A DNA stretch of 64,000 nt from contig NZ_PZYX01000005.1 in assembly GCF_003047285.1 (NCBI RefSeq), positions 62,001 through 126,000 on the forward strand, read 5' to 3'. Each line of letters opens with the position of its first letter. Within the stretch, counting starts at the first letter, position 1. Shown one piece after another: positions 1-8,308 of this stretch. The notes under the pieces were generated by a model. It was given only the letters and a program-made list of their open reading frames with translations. It ran no database searches and was not told the DNA's origin. Source of the DNA: Nocardioides allogilvus (GTDB lineage: Bacteria > Actinomycetota > Actinomycetes > Propionibacteriales > Nocardioidaceae). A program made the position numbers and the translations under genes.

Positions 1-2564
1 GCGGCGGCTTCGTGGAGCGCCTCAACGAGGGCACCTGGCTGGGCCACGTCGCCGAGCACGCCGCCCTCGCCCTGCAGCAGGTCGTCGGCCACGACATCCG
101 GCGCGGCAAGACCCGCATGGTGAAGGGCCAGAAGGGCGTCTACAACATCGTCTACGGCTACATCGACGAGCAGGTCGGTGTCGAGGCCGGCAAGCTCGCG
201 ATCCGCCTCGTCAACCACCTCGTCGAGGGCGACCCCGACTTCGAGTGGGAGGCCGAGCGCGACGCGTTCATCACCCGCGCCGAGCGCACCGCCTTCGGCC
301 CCTCCACCCAGGCGATCGTCGACGAGGCGATCTCGCGCGACATCCCGTGGATCCGGCTCAACCAGGCCTCCCTGGTCCAGCTCGGCCAGGGTGTCCACGC
401 CAAGCGCATCCGGGCCACGATGACGAGCGAGACCAGCTCGATCGCGGTCGACATCGCCTCCGACAAGGACCTCACCACCAAGCTCCTCGGCGCCGCCGGG
501 CTGCCCGTGCCCAAGCAGGGTTCGATCCGTACGGCGGACGGTGCCGTCCAGGTCGCCAACCGCATCGGCTACCCGGTGGTCGTCAAGCCGCTGGACGGCA
601 ACCACGGCCGCGGGGTGTGCCTGAACCTCCAGGACGACCAGGACGTGCGCAACGCCTTCCCGATCGCCGCCGAGCAGTCGCGGCGCGGTGTCGTGATCGT
701 CGAGTCGTTCGTGACCGGCAAGGACTACCGCTGCCTGATCATCGACGGCCGGATGGTGGCCATCGCCGAGCGGGTCCCGGCCAGCGTCACCGGCGACGGC
801 ACCTCCACCGTGGAGCAGCTCGTCGACCTCACCAACGCCGACCCTCGCCGCGGCGTCGGCCACGAGAAGGTGCTCACCCGGATCAAGGTCGACGCCGCCG
901 CCCTCGAGGTGCTCGCGAGCCAGGGCCACGCGCTCGACTCCGTCCCGCGCGAGGGCGAGACGGTCAAGCTCGCCCTGACCGGCAACATGTCGACCGGCGG
1001 CATCTCGATCGACCGGACCTTCGAGGCCCACCCCGAGAACGTCGAGATAGCCGAGGAGGCAGCCCGCATGGTCGGGCTCGACATCGCCGGCATCGACTTC
1101 ATCTGCCCCGACATCACCGAGCCGGTCCGCGAGACCGGCGGGGCCATCTGCGAGGTCAACGCCGCCCCCGGCTTCCGCATGCACACCCACCCGACGATCG
1201 GTGAGCCGCAGTTCATCGCCAAGCCGGTCGTCGACATGCTCTTCCCCCCGGGCGCGACGTCGCGGATCCCGATCATCGCGGTCACCGGCACCAACGGGAA
1301 GACCACGACCAGCCGGATGATCAGCCACATCTTCAAGGGCATGGGCCGCAAGGTCGGCATGACCTCGACCGACGGCGTCGTGATCGACGAGCGGCTGGTG
1401 ATCCGCGCGGACGCGTCCGGTCCCCGCTCGGCCCGGATGGTGCTGCAGAACCCCCGCGTCGACACGGCCGTCTTCGAGGTCGCCCGTGGCGGCATCCTGC
1501 GCGAGGGCCTCGGCTACGAGCGCAACGACGTCGCCGTCGTGCTCAACGTGCAGCCCGACCACCTCGGCCTGCGTGGCATCGACACCGTCGAGCAGCTCGC
1601 CGACGTGAAGGCCGTGCTCGTCGAGGCGGTGCCCCGCGACGGCCACGCCGTCCTCAACGCCGACGACCCGCTCGTGCGCGAGATGCGCCGCAAGTGCTCG
1701 GGCCAGGTCGTGTGGTTCTCCATGGAGGAGCCGGGGAGCGAGGCGCGCGACCTGATCGACGCGCACTGCCGCCGAGGCGGCAAGGCGCTCGTCCTCAACC
1801 CGTCCGAGCGCGGCGAGATGATCGTGGTCAAGCACGGCCGTCGCGAGATGCAGCTCGCCTGGACCCACCTGCTCCCCGCCACCTTCGGCGGCCGGGCGCG
1901 GATGAACGTGCAGAACTCACTGGCCGCCGCGGCCGCCGCGTTCGCCGCGGGTGCCCCGCTGCACGACATCCGGCAGGGCCTGCGCACCTTCTCGACCAGC
2001 TACTACCTCTCCCCCGGCCGCCTCAACGAGATCGAGGTCAACGGCGTCACCGTGATCGTCGACTACTGCCACAACGCGCCCGGCATGAAGGCGCTCGGCG
2101 ACTTCGTCGACCGCGTGGGCGAGTCGCTGGAGTCGTCCCACGACCTCGCCAGGCCCTCGCGCATCGGCGTGATCGCCACGGCGGGCGACCGCCGCGACCA
2201 AGACATGCGCGAGCTCGGCAGCATCGCCGCCCAGCACTTCGACGTGCTCGTCGTGCGCGAGGACGTGCAGCTGCGTGGCCGCGACCGCGGCACCACCTCG
2301 GCGTTGGTCGCCGAGGGCGTGCGCCAGGCGATGGAGGCCGGCAGCCGGTGCAAGCAGGTCGAGGTGATCACCGACGAGATCAAGGCCGTCCGGCGCGCGA
2401 TGAACCGCGCCAACCGCGGCGACCTCGTCGTGGTCTGCGTCGACAAGCACGGCGAGGTGATGAGCGAGCTGGAGAACTGGTCCTCGCAGGCCCAGGCCGG
2501 TTCCGGCATCAACGACGACGTGCCGGCGGCCGATCCCGACTACAGCGCGCCCGCGGAGTCCTGA
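1..2564 (+). CDS. cphA: Cyanophycin synthetase CphA (5' partial)
   Basis: ATP-dependent, non-ribosomal polymerisation of aspartate and arginine into cyanophycin in the cytoplasm. The gene enters the window already open: bases 3-11 read Gly-Gly-Phe in frame, followed by VERLNEGTWLGHVAEH, the end of the CphA N-domain, so the GTG at 12 is internal and the true start lies upstream. After the N-domain comes the ATP-grasp domain (about bases 430-1230, with VVKPLDGNHGRGV), then a Mur-ligase-type domain whose P-loop GTNGKTTT lies at about 1287-1310. The C-terminal DYCHNAPG motif matches the ligase fold. About 853 codons are visible, against roughly 870-900 for the family. The stop codon abuts the GTG of the cupin gene, so the two are probably co-translated. 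Confidence 0.95.
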   Translation, partial: GGFVERLNEGTWLGHVAEHAALALQQVVGHDIRRGKTRMVKGQKGVYNIVYGYIDEQVGVEAGKLAIRLVNHLVEGDPDFEWEAERDAFITRAERTAFGPSTQAIVDEAISRDIPWIRLNQASLVQLGQGVHAKRIRATMTSETSSIAVDIASDKDLTTKLLGAAGLPVPKQGSIRTADGAVQVANRIGYPVVVKPLDGNHGRGVCLNLQDDQDVRNAFPIAAEQSRRGVVIVESFVTGKDYRCLIIDGRMVAIAERVPASVTGDGTSTVEQLVDLTNADPRRGVGHEKVLTRIKVDAAALEVLASQGHALDSVPREGETVKLALTGNMSTGGISIDRTFEAHPENVEIAEEAARMVGLDIAGIDFICPDITEPVRETGGAICEVNAAPGFRMHTHPTIGEPQFIAKPVVDMLFPPGATSRIPIIAVTGTNGKTTTSRMISHIFKGMGRKVGMTSTDGVVIDERLVIRADASGPRSARMVLQNPRVDTAVFEVARGGILREGLGYERNDVAVVLNVQPDHLGLRGIDTVEQLADVKAVLVEAVPRDGHAVLNADDPLVREMRRKCSGQVVWFSMEEPGSEARDLIDAHCRRGGKALVLNPSERGEMIVVKHGRREMQLAWTHLLPATFGGRARMNVQNSLAAAAAAFAAGAPLHDIRQGLRTFSTSYYLSPGRLNEIEVNGVTVIVDYCHNAPGMKALGDFVDRVGESLESSHDLARPSRIGVIATAGDRRDQDMRELGSIAAQHFDVLVVREDVQLRGRDRGTTSALVAEGVRQAMEAGSRCKQVEVITDEIKAVRRAMNRANRGDLVVVCVDKHGEVMSELENWSSQAQAGSGINDDVPAADPDYSAPAES

Positions 2565-2930
2565 GTGCGGATCCTGTCGCTGACCGACCTCCCGCACCGG
2601 CCCGTCGACGGGCACGGCAGCAAGAACTTCTCGGTCGGCGCCTTCGGGATCTGCGCCGACGCCCACCTGGTCGCGATCACCCTCGGGCCCGGCGGCGTCA
2701 TCGGCCGCCACCCCGCGAGCGGCCGACAGCTTCTCGTCGTGCTCTCGGGCGAGGCGCAGGTCGCCGGCCACGACGGGACGGTCCGCACCATCGGTGCGGG
2801 TGAGGCAGCGGTGTGGGAGCCGGGCGAGCCCCACGAGACCCGGTCGCCGGCGGGGATGACGGCGATGATCGTCGAGGGTGACCTCGACATCGGAGCGCCG
2901 GGCGAGCAGATCGACCGCGGCGACACCTGA
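2565..2930 (+). CDS. Small cupin-domain protein coupled to cphA
   Basis: A 121-residue single-domain cupin. Conserved features are a GRHPASGRQLLVVLSGEAQV strand pair and a later GEAAVWEPGEPHET stretch, which resemble the two cupin motifs with possible metal-ligand His/Glu residues. The GTG start follows the cphA TGA with no intervening base, so expression is probably tied to cyanophycin synthetase. The stop at 2928-2930 directly abuts the stop of the converging Mur ligase gene. The substrate is unknown. The position suggests a role in, or sensing of, cyanophycin or its amino-acid precursors, but that is inference from context only. Confidence 0.8.
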   Translation: MRILSLTDLPHRPVDGHGSKNFSVGAFGICADAHLVAITLGPGGVIGRHPASGRQLLVVLSGEAQVAGHDGTVRTIGAGEAAVWEPGEPHETRSPAGMTAMIVEGDLDIGAPGEQIDRGDT

Positions 2931-4622
2931 TCAGTCCGCGTGCGCGGCACGCACCTTCGCGGAGAGCTGGTCGGGACCGTCCGGCGTGCCGCCGTGACCC
3001 GCGATCCAGTCGTACGCCGCCTCGCGCTCGGCATGGCACATCAGCCCGATCACGTCGCCGGCGTGGGCCTGCTCGACGAGCCCGGCGAGGCACTCGACCT
3101 CGGTCGGGTAGGTGGTGATGTCGGTGACGCCGACCCGTGCCGCTCCGGCCCGGAGCAGCACGTCGATCTCGTCCATGGTGCGGTGGCGCAGGTAGCGCTC
3201 CTTGTGGCCGATGGCGACGACGTCGCTGCCCTTCGCGCCGATCTCGCCCAGAGCGTCGATCAGCTCGTCGGTGCGGTCGCCGACGGCGCCGAGCCCGAGC
3301 AGGAGGCGGGCCTCGCGGCGGCGTACGCCCTCCATGATCTCGAGCAGCGCCTCCAGCCCGGCCTCGTTGTGGGCGAGGTCCATCACGACCGTGACGTCGC
3401 CCGGCAGGGAGAAGAAGTTCATCCGGCCCGGGTTGTGCTCGGCGTCCGGCAGGAAGGACCTGAGGCCGGCGACGACGTCCTCGACGGGGATGCCGATCGC
3501 GAGCGACGCGGAGGCGGCGGCGAGGGCGTTCTCGATGTTGAAGCGGCTCAGGCCCGCCAGCGTCATCGGGACGTCGACCAGCTCGACCAGCGGGAGCGGG
3601 TCGGAGCCGGGCCGGAGCACCGTGATCCAGCCGTCCATGACGGTCGTCGCGCGGCCGCCCTCGTTCATGATGTCGCGGATCGCGGGCGAGTCGGGGTCGC
3701 GGGAGAACACCCACGGCTGCGCCTTGGTGATCGTCTGCATCGCGAGCACGCGCGGGTCGTCGCCGTTGAGGACGGCCCAGCCGTCCTTGCGGGTGATGCG
3801 CGGGACGACCGACTTGACCTCGGCCAGCTGGTCGACGGTGTCGATGCCCTGGAGGCCGAGGTGGTCGGCGGTGACGTTGGTGACGACGGAGACGTCGTTG
3901 CGGGTCAGGCCGATCCCCTTGAGCAGGATGCCGCCGCGCGCAGTCTCGGTGACGGCGAGCTGCACGCTCGGGTGCGCGAGCACGCGACCGGCGCCGCTCG
4001 GGCCGGAGTAGTCTCCCACCTCCACCAGCTCGCCGTCGATGTAGATGCCGTCGGTGTTGGACCAGCCGACGAGCTGCCCGCCGGTCCGCGCGATGTGGGC
4101 GATCATCCGGCTCGTCGTGGTCTTGCCGTTGGTGCCGGTCACCGCGACCACGGGCACCTTGGGCGTGATCGTGGTGGGGCGGGCTCCCGGCTCGGCGGCG
4201 GCGACCTGCTCGGCGGCGGCACTCACCGCGCCCTCGACGTCCGGGGTGGGCAGCGCGTCCAGCGCATGGGCCACGGCCTGCCCGAGGGCCTGGGCCCGTC
4301 CCCGGTGGCGCCACGGGAAGGCGACGACGAGCACGTTGGCGTCGGCTGTCGGGCGCACCCGCACGGCCAGCCGCGAGGTGCCCGACTCACTCGCGATGGC
4401 GCGCACCAAGCTCTCCACGGCGCGCATGGCGAACCGCTGCCGGAAGCCGCTGCCGGGGGCACCCGGGCGCGTCGTGCGCAGCCCGATCCGGCGGGCGAAC
4501 CTGAGCACCGTCGCCTCGGAGGCCTCCGCGATCGTGCTGATGTCGAGGGTCAGCTTGATGGCGGCGCGGGGGAAGTAGAGGTTGGGGCCTTCCAGGACAC
4601 GAAGCTCGACGAGGGAGGTCAC
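2931..4622 (-). CDS. CphA-like Mur ligase lacking the ATP-grasp domain
   Basis: A 563-residue protein starting at GTG 4622. Residues 1-150 resemble the CphA N-domain: it begins LRVLEGPNLYFPR, like the CphA start, and a later AFPWRHRGRAQALGQAVAHAL segment aligns with CphA VYGYIDEQVGVEAGKLAIRL. The Mur-ligase domain follows directly, with P-loop GTNGKTTT at 163-170, ETARGGILLKG, NVTADHLGLQGIDT, and a C-terminal MDLAHNEAG matching CphA DYCHNAPG. The central ATP-grasp module, which adds aspartate in CphA, is absent. It could be an accessory ligase, a second-step enzyme acting on a cyanophycin intermediate, or a ligase for another peptide. It lies 20 bases downstream of fabI on the same strand, and converges on the cphA-cupin pair. 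Confidence 0.8.
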   Translation of the reverse strand: MTSLVELRVLEGPNLYFPRAAIKLTLDISTIAEASEATVLRFARRIGLRTTRPGAPGSGFRQRFAMRAVESLVRAIASESGTSRLAVRVRPTADANVLVVAFPWRHRGRAQALGQAVAHALDALPTPDVEGAVSAAAEQVAAAEPGARPTTITPKVPVVAVTGTNGKTTTSRMIAHIARTGGQLVGWSNTDGIYIDGELVEVGDYSGPSGAGRVLAHPSVQLAVTETARGGILLKGIGLTRNDVSVVTNVTADHLGLQGIDTVDQLAEVKSVVPRITRKDGWAVLNGDDPRVLAMQTITKAQPWVFSRDPDSPAIRDIMNEGGRATTVMDGWITVLRPGSDPLPLVELVDVPMTLAGLSRFNIENALAAASASLAIGIPVEDVVAGLRSFLPDAEHNPGRMNFFSLPGDVTVVMDLAHNEAGLEALLEIMEGVRRREARLLLGLGAVGDRTDELIDALGEIGAKGSDVVAIGHKERYLRHRTMDEIDVLLRAGAARVGVTDITTYPTEVECLAGLVEQAHAGDVIGLMCHAEREAAYDWIAGHGGTPDGPDQLSAKVRAAHAD

Positions 4623-4642
4623 CGCCGCACCGTATCGCCCGC

Positions 4643-5428
4643 TCAGAGTCCCATCGCGTGGAAGCCGCCGTCGACGTGCACGATCTCGCCGGTGGTGGCC
4701 GGGAAGAAGTCGCTGAGCAGCGCGCACACGGCCTTCGCGGTGGGCTCGTGGTCGCTCTCGTTCCACCCGAGCGGGGCGCGGTCCTTCCACGCCGACTCCA
4801 GGTCCTCGAAGCCGGGGATGGCCTTGGCCGCCAGCGTCTTGAGCGGGCCGGCGGACACGAGGTTGCAGCGGATGCCGCTCGGGCCGAGGTCGCGGGCGAG
4901 GTAGCGGGAGGTCGACTCGAGGCCGGCCTTGGCCACGCCCATCCAGTCGTAGGCCGGCCACGCGACCGTCGCGTCGAAGGTCAGCCCGACGATCGAGCCG
5001 CCCTCGGAGAGCAGCGGTCGCGTCGCCACGGCGAGGGACTTCAGGCTGTACGCCGACACCTGCACCGCCTGCGCGACGTCGGCCCACGGGCCCTCGAGGA
5101 ACTTGCCGCCGAGCAGGGTCTGCGGGTTGCCGTAGGCGATCGAGTGCACGACGCCGTCGAGCCCGTCGACGTGCTCGCGGACCTGGTCGGCCAGCCCGGC
5201 GAGGTGGTCCTCGTCGGTGACGTCGAGCTCGAGCACCGGCGCCTCGGCCGGCAGCCGCTTCGCGATGCGCTTGGTGATGTTGAGCGCGCGCCCGAAGTTG
5301 GAGATGAGCACCGTGGCGCCCTGCTCCTGGGCGACCTTGGCGGTGGCGAAGCCGATGGAGGAGTCCATCGTCACCCCGGCCACCAGGATGCGCTTGCCCG
5401 CCAGAATTCCCGTGGATGCTGTCGACAT
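4643..5428 (-). CDS. fabI: Enoyl-[acyl-carrier-protein] reductase (NADH), FabI/InhA type
   Basis: Last reductive step of type II fatty-acid elongation: NADH-dependent reduction of trans-2-enoyl-ACP. The 261-residue length fits FabI/InhA. The divergent nucleotide-binding motif GVTMDSSIGFA is near the N-terminus. The FabI catalytic pattern of Tyr, then Met, then Lys seven residues after the Tyr is visible in AYDWMGVAKAGLES, and NLVSAGPLKTLAAKAIPGF matches the substrate-binding loop region. It starts 3 bases after the fabG stop, the same order as mabA-inhA in mycobacteria, so the two are co-transcribed. The Mur ligase gene follows 20 bases later and may be in the same transcript. Confidence 0.95.
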   Translation of the reverse strand: MSTASTGILAGKRILVAGVTMDSSIGFATAKVAQEQGATVLISNFGRALNITKRIAKRLPAEAPVLELDVTDEDHLAGLADQVREHVDGLDGVVHSIAYGNPQTLLGGKFLEGPWADVAQAVQVSAYSLKSLAVATRPLLSEGGSIVGLTFDATVAWPAYDWMGVAKAGLESTSRYLARDLGPSGIRCNLVSAGPLKTLAAKAIPGFEDLESAWKDRAPLGWNESDHEPTAKAVCALLSDFFPATTGEIVHVDGGFHAMGL

Positions 5429-5431
5429 GTC

Positions 5432-6157
5432 CTAGTGCCCCATTCCGAGTCCGCCGTCAACTGGGATGACGGCTCCTGTCACATAGGCCGCGCCGTCCGA
5501 CGCGAGCCAGGTCACGGCCGAGGCGACCTCGGTCGCGGCCGCATAGCGCCCCAGCGGCACCTGTGCCTTGATCAGCTGCTTCTGGTCGTCGGTAAGCACG
5601 GCGGTCATGTCCGTCTCCACGAATCCGGGCGCCACGACGTTGGCGGTGATGGATCGCGACCCGAGCTCGCGGGCCAGCGACCGGGACAGCCCGACGAGAC
5701 CTGCCTTGGAGGCGGCGTAGTTGACCTGCCCGGCGGAGCCGAGGAGGCCGACCACCGAGGAGATGAAGATGATCCGGCCCCGCTTGAGGCGCAGCATGCC
5801 CTTCGCGGCCCGCTTGGCCAGCCGGAAGGAGCCGGTCAGGTTGGTGTCGATCACCGAGGACCAGTCGTCCTCCGACATCCGCAGGATCAGGGTGTCGTGG
5901 GTGATGCCGGCGTTGGCGACCAGGATCTCGACGGGCCCGTGGGCCGCCTCGATCTCGGCGAAGGCGGCGTCGACCGCCGCCGGGTCGGTGACGTCACAGC
6001 GGACGTCGAGCGCGCCCTCGGGGGCACCGCCCGACCGCGTCGTCACCGCCACCTTGTCGCCCTGGGCCAGGAAGGCCTCGGCGATGGCGCGACCGATGCC
6101 GCGGTTGCCGCCGGTGACCAGGACTGATCGGGGTGCTTCCTGCATCGCTTCACTCAC
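5432..6157 (-). CDS. fabG: 3-oxoacyl-[acyl-carrier-protein] reductase FabG
   Basis: NADPH-dependent reduction of 3-oxoacyl-ACP in type II fatty-acid synthesis. The 241-residue SDR shows the classical TGGNRGIG cofactor motif at the N-terminus, an NAGI motif, and the catalytic YxxxK in VNYAASKAGLVGLSRSLA. The GTG start at 6157 has a TAGCGT -10-like hexamer about 8 bases upstream, consistent with leaderless transcription. An in-frame ATG at 6145 is the alternative start. First gene of the fabG-fabI pair. Confidence 0.95.
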   Translation of the reverse strand: MSEAMQEAPRSVLVTGGNRGIGRAIAEAFLAQGDKVAVTTRSGGAPEGALDVRCDVTDPAAVDAAFAEIEAAHGPVEILVANAGITHDTLILRMSEDDWSSVIDTNLTGSFRLAKRAAKGMLRLKRGRIIFISSVVGLLGSAGQVNYAASKAGLVGLSRSLARELGSRSITANVVAPGFVETDMTAVLTDDQKQLIKAQVPLGRYAAATEVASAVTWLASDGAAYVTGAVIPVDGGLGMGH

Positions 6158-6209
6158 GCCTGACGACGCTAGTGATTACCCGGGGGTAGGCGAAAACACC
6201 CCGCGCGGA

Positions 6210-6422
6210 TCACTCGTCCTCGAGGCGGAAGCCGACCTTCATGCCGACCTGGAAGTGCTCGACCTGACCGTCCTTGGCCTGGCCGCGGATCTGGGTGATC
6301 TCGAACCAGTCGATGTGGCGCAGCGTCTTTCCGGCGCGCTCGATGCCGTTGCGGACGGCCTGGTCGATGCCGTCGGGGGACGTGCCGACGATCTCGCTGA
6401 CGCGGTAGGTGCGGTTGGACAT
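6210..6422 (-). CDS. Dodecin (flavin-storage protein)
   Basis: A 70-residue dodecin, a small protein that forms hollow dodecamers binding FMN or riboflavin. Family signatures visible are YRVSEIVGTSPDGIDQAVRN at the N-terminus, the flavin-stacking Trp in HIDWFEITQIRGQ, and the terminal QVGMKVGFRLE strand. A good ribosome-binding site (GAGGAG) lies 7 bases before the ATG. A TAGGCT -10-like hexamer sits further upstream in the spacer shared with the divergent DUF3099 gene. Confidence 0.95.
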   Translation of the reverse strand: MSNRTYRVSEIVGTSPDGIDQAVRNGIERAGKTLRHIDWFEITQIRGQAKDGQVEHFQVGMKVGFRLEDE

Positions 6423-6497
6423 GGTGTTCTCCTCGGGGGCCAGATGGGTGGGTCCTGCTGCAACGGCTCGGACCCGTGGTGACCGAGCCTATCGACG

Positions 6498-6503
6498 TAC
6501 AGT
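6498..6503 (+). promoter_or_regulatory. -10 element (TACAGT) of the DUF3099 gene
   Basis: TACAGT ends 6 bases before the ATG at 6510, the spacing expected for leaderless transcription. The GGAGG in between is too close to the ATG to work as a normal ribosome-binding site. No clear -35 was seen. Confidence 0.45.
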
Positions 6504-6509
6504 GGAGGC

Positions 6510-6788
6510 ATGGCCTCACGGGACTCGCATTCGGTGCGCATCACGACCGCGCCGACGAGCGTGGCCGACGACATCGCAGGTCGACAGCGCCGTTATCTCA
6601 TCTCGATGGCCATCCGCACGGCGTGCGTGATCGGCGCGGTGGCCGTGGGCCCGGGGATCCTGAGGTGGGTGCTGGTCGCCGGAGCGGTGCTCCTGCCCTA
6701 CGTCGCGGTCGTGTTCGCCAACGCCGGCAACCGCAAGGACGACGGCTTCGACCTGCGCGACACCAGTTCTTCACGCGAGCTCAATTGA
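6510..6788 (+). CDS. DUF3099 membrane protein
   Basis: A 92-residue actinobacterial protein of the DUF3099 family. The hydrophilic N-terminus contains ITTAPTSVADDIAGRQRRY, typical of the family. It is followed by two closely spaced transmembrane helices (about residues 32-50 and 53-71) and a short acidic tail, so it is probably an inner-membrane hairpin protein of unknown function. It is transcribed divergently from dodecin. Confidence 0.85.
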   Translation: MASRDSHSVRITTAPTSVADDIAGRQRRYLISMAIRTACVIGAVAVGPGILRWVLVAGAVLLPYVAVVFANAGNRKDDGFDLRDTSSSRELN

Positions 6789-6882
6789 GCCGCAACTCAC
6801 CGGACACCGCAGGTTGGTTTCAGCGATCTGTCGTGCAAGAATCAACTTGCGACCCCAGCATCCCCCGTCTGTGGTCGCACTT

Positions 6883-6920
6883 CGGTGCCGGACGGCTTCC
6901 CCCGTGGCTGTCCGGCACCG
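6883..6920. repeat. 11-bp perfect inverted repeat (hairpin) in the spacer before the small Cys protein
   Basis: CGGTGCCGGAC at 6883-6893 is perfectly complemented by GTCCGGCACCG at 6910-6920, with a 16-base loop. It lies in the 175-bp non-coding gap 6789-6963. There is no T-tract on either side, so it may be a factor-assisted terminator for the DUF3099 gene or a leader element of the next gene. Confidence 0.6.
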
Positions 6921-6963
6921 GCTCATTTGCGCCCCTGCTGCCAGATCGTGCCAAGGTGACCCC

Positions 6964-7176
6964 GTGACCGACCCGGGAATGCCCGACCGCTGCTCCGCGA
7001 AGAGCTGCACGGCCGACGCCGTCTGGGCCCTGCTGTGGAACAACCCCAAGCTGCACACACCCGATCGCCGCAAGACGTGGTTGGCGTGCGACGAGCACCG
7101 GCAGTCGCTCAGCGACTTCCTCGGCGCTCGCGGGTTCCTCAAGGACGTCGTGGAGCACGGCGACCGCTCGTCCTGA
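6964..7176 (+). CDS. Small actinobacterial protein with N-terminal CSAKSC motif
   Basis: A 70-residue protein starting at GTG 6964. The frame is open further upstream, but that part is non-coding in character. It has two Cys near the N-terminus (RCSAKSCTADAVWALLW), then NPKLHTPDRRKTWLACDEHR with a further Cys and His, a possible metal-binding set. Homologs are widespread in actinobacteria as small conserved proteins, sometimes labelled as acetone carboxylase without good reason. Function unknown. It stands alone on the plus strand before the convergent moaA. Confidence 0.75.
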   Translation: MTDPGMPDRCSAKSCTADAVWALLWNNPKLHTPDRRKTWLACDEHRQSLSDFLGARGFLKDVVEHGDRSS

Positions 7177-7184
7177 CACGACTG

Positions 7185-7242
7185 GGTTTCGACACGGCAG
7201 TCGCGACCTCGTGCCTCGGTCGCGCGCCTTGCTCAACCACCA
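7185..7242. repeat. Interspersed repeat copy A (GGTTTCGAC...GCTCAACCACC)
   Basis: GGTTTCGACACGG at 7185-7197 and GCTCAACCACC ending near 7241 flank a GC-rich centre. It has the same outer motifs as 21313-21348 and degenerate relatives at 54183-54273. It sits between convergent genes, a typical place for small palindromic-type repeats. The rest of the spacer (7177-7267) holds nothing else that I can identify. Confidence 0.6.
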
Positions 7243-7267
7243 TCAGCGGATCCGCTGTGCGTCCCCG

Positions 7268-8254
7268 CTATCCGCCGATGGCCGACATCGGCCGGTCGGG
7301 CTGCAGGAACGACTCGTCGTCGATGCCGTGGCCCGCGCGCTTGCCGGCCATCGCCACGACCCACCGGTCGGCCAGGTCGTCGTCGGTCGCGCCGGAGCGC
7401 AGCGCAGCCCTCAGGTCCGACTCCTCGCGGGCGAACAGGCAGTTGCGGATCTGGCCGTCGGCGGTGAGGCGCACCCGGTCGCAGTCTCCGCAGAAGGGCC
7501 GCGTGACCGAGGCGATGATGCCGACGGTCCCCGGGCCCCCGTCGACGTCGAAGAGCTCCGCGGGGTCGCTCCCCCGGGCCTCACCGTGCGGCGTGAGGGT
7601 GAAGTCGGCGCCCAGCCGTTCGAAGATCTCGTCGGCTGTGACCATCTCGGCGCGGCTCCAGCCGTGCTGGGCGTCGAGCGGCATCTGCTCGATGAAGCGG
7701 AGGTCGTAGGAGTGGTCCAGGGCCCACTGCAGCAGCTCACTGGCCTGGTCGTCGTTGGTGCCGCGCAGCAGCACGGCGTTGATCTTCAGCGGCGACAGTC
7801 CGGCGGCGCGCGCGGCCTCGAGCCCCGCGACGACGTCGGCGAGGCGGTCGCGGCGGGTGATCTCGTGGAACGTCTCGGGGCGCACGGAGTCCAGGGAGAC
7901 GTTGATGCGGTCGAGCCCCGCCTCGCGCAGAGCGGCCGCGGTGCGCGCGAGTCCGAGCGCGTTGGTCGTCAGGGAGGTCTCGACACCGAGCTCGTGGGTG
8001 CGCCGCACAATGTCGACCAGGCCGCGGCGGACGAGCGGCTCGCCGCCGGTGAACCGGACCTCGGTGATGCCCAGGCGGCGTACGGCGATGGTGATCAGCC
8101 GCACGACCTCGTCGTCGGTCAGGGTCTGGTCGTCGGGTAGCCAGTCGAGCCCCTCGGCGGGCATGCAGTAGGAGCAGCGCAGGTTGCAGCGGTCGGTCAA
8201 GGAGACGCGCAGGTCCTTGGCGACACGGCCGAATCGATCTGCGAGGGGGATCAC
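7268..8254 (-). CDS. moaA: GTP 3',8-cyclase MoaA (molybdenum cofactor biosynthesis)
   Basis: Radical-SAM enzyme that starts molybdopterin synthesis by converting GTP to the 3',8-cyclo intermediate that becomes cPMP. The 328 residues show the N-terminal CxxxCxxC cluster motif in DRCNLRCSYCMPAEG, TGGEPLVRRG, and the C-terminal second cluster CGDCDRVRLTADGQIRNC. The protein ends in the Gly-Gly tail typical of active MoaA. The GTG start at 8254 has a TAGACT -10 hexamer 6 bases upstream, suggesting a leaderless mRNA. No other moa/moe genes are in the window. Confidence 0.96.
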   Translation of the reverse strand: MIPLADRFGRVAKDLRVSLTDRCNLRCSYCMPAEGLDWLPDDQTLTDDEVVRLITIAVRRLGITEVRFTGGEPLVRRGLVDIVRRTHELGVETSLTTNALGLARTAAALREAGLDRINVSLDSVRPETFHEITRRDRLADVVAGLEAARAAGLSPLKINAVLLRGTNDDQASELLQWALDHSYDLRFIEQMPLDAQHGWSRAEMVTADEIFERLGADFTLTPHGEARGSDPAELFDVDGGPGTVGIIASVTRPFCGDCDRVRLTADGQIRNCLFAREESDLRAALRSGATDDDLADRWVVAMAGKRAGHGIDDESFLQPDRPMSAIGG

Positions 8255-8308
8255 CTGGTCAGTCTAGGTGTGTGCCGGTCACGGAGGGGCTGCGGCTAAC
8301 CTCATCCG
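8255..8308. promoter_or_regulatory. Divergent leaderless promoters of moaA and the SURF1 gene
   Basis: In this 54-bp spacer the minus strand reads TAGACT (plus coordinates 8261-8266), ending 6 bases before the moaA GTG. The plus strand reads TAACCT (8297-8302), ending 6 bases before the SURF1 GTG. No Moco riboswitch-like structure fits in the space. Confidence 0.5.

Noticed and set aside
8255..8308. Molybdenum-cofactor riboswitch before moaA
   Set aside because: The 54-bp spacer is too short and the -10 spacing suggests a leaderless mRNA, leaving no room for an aptamer.
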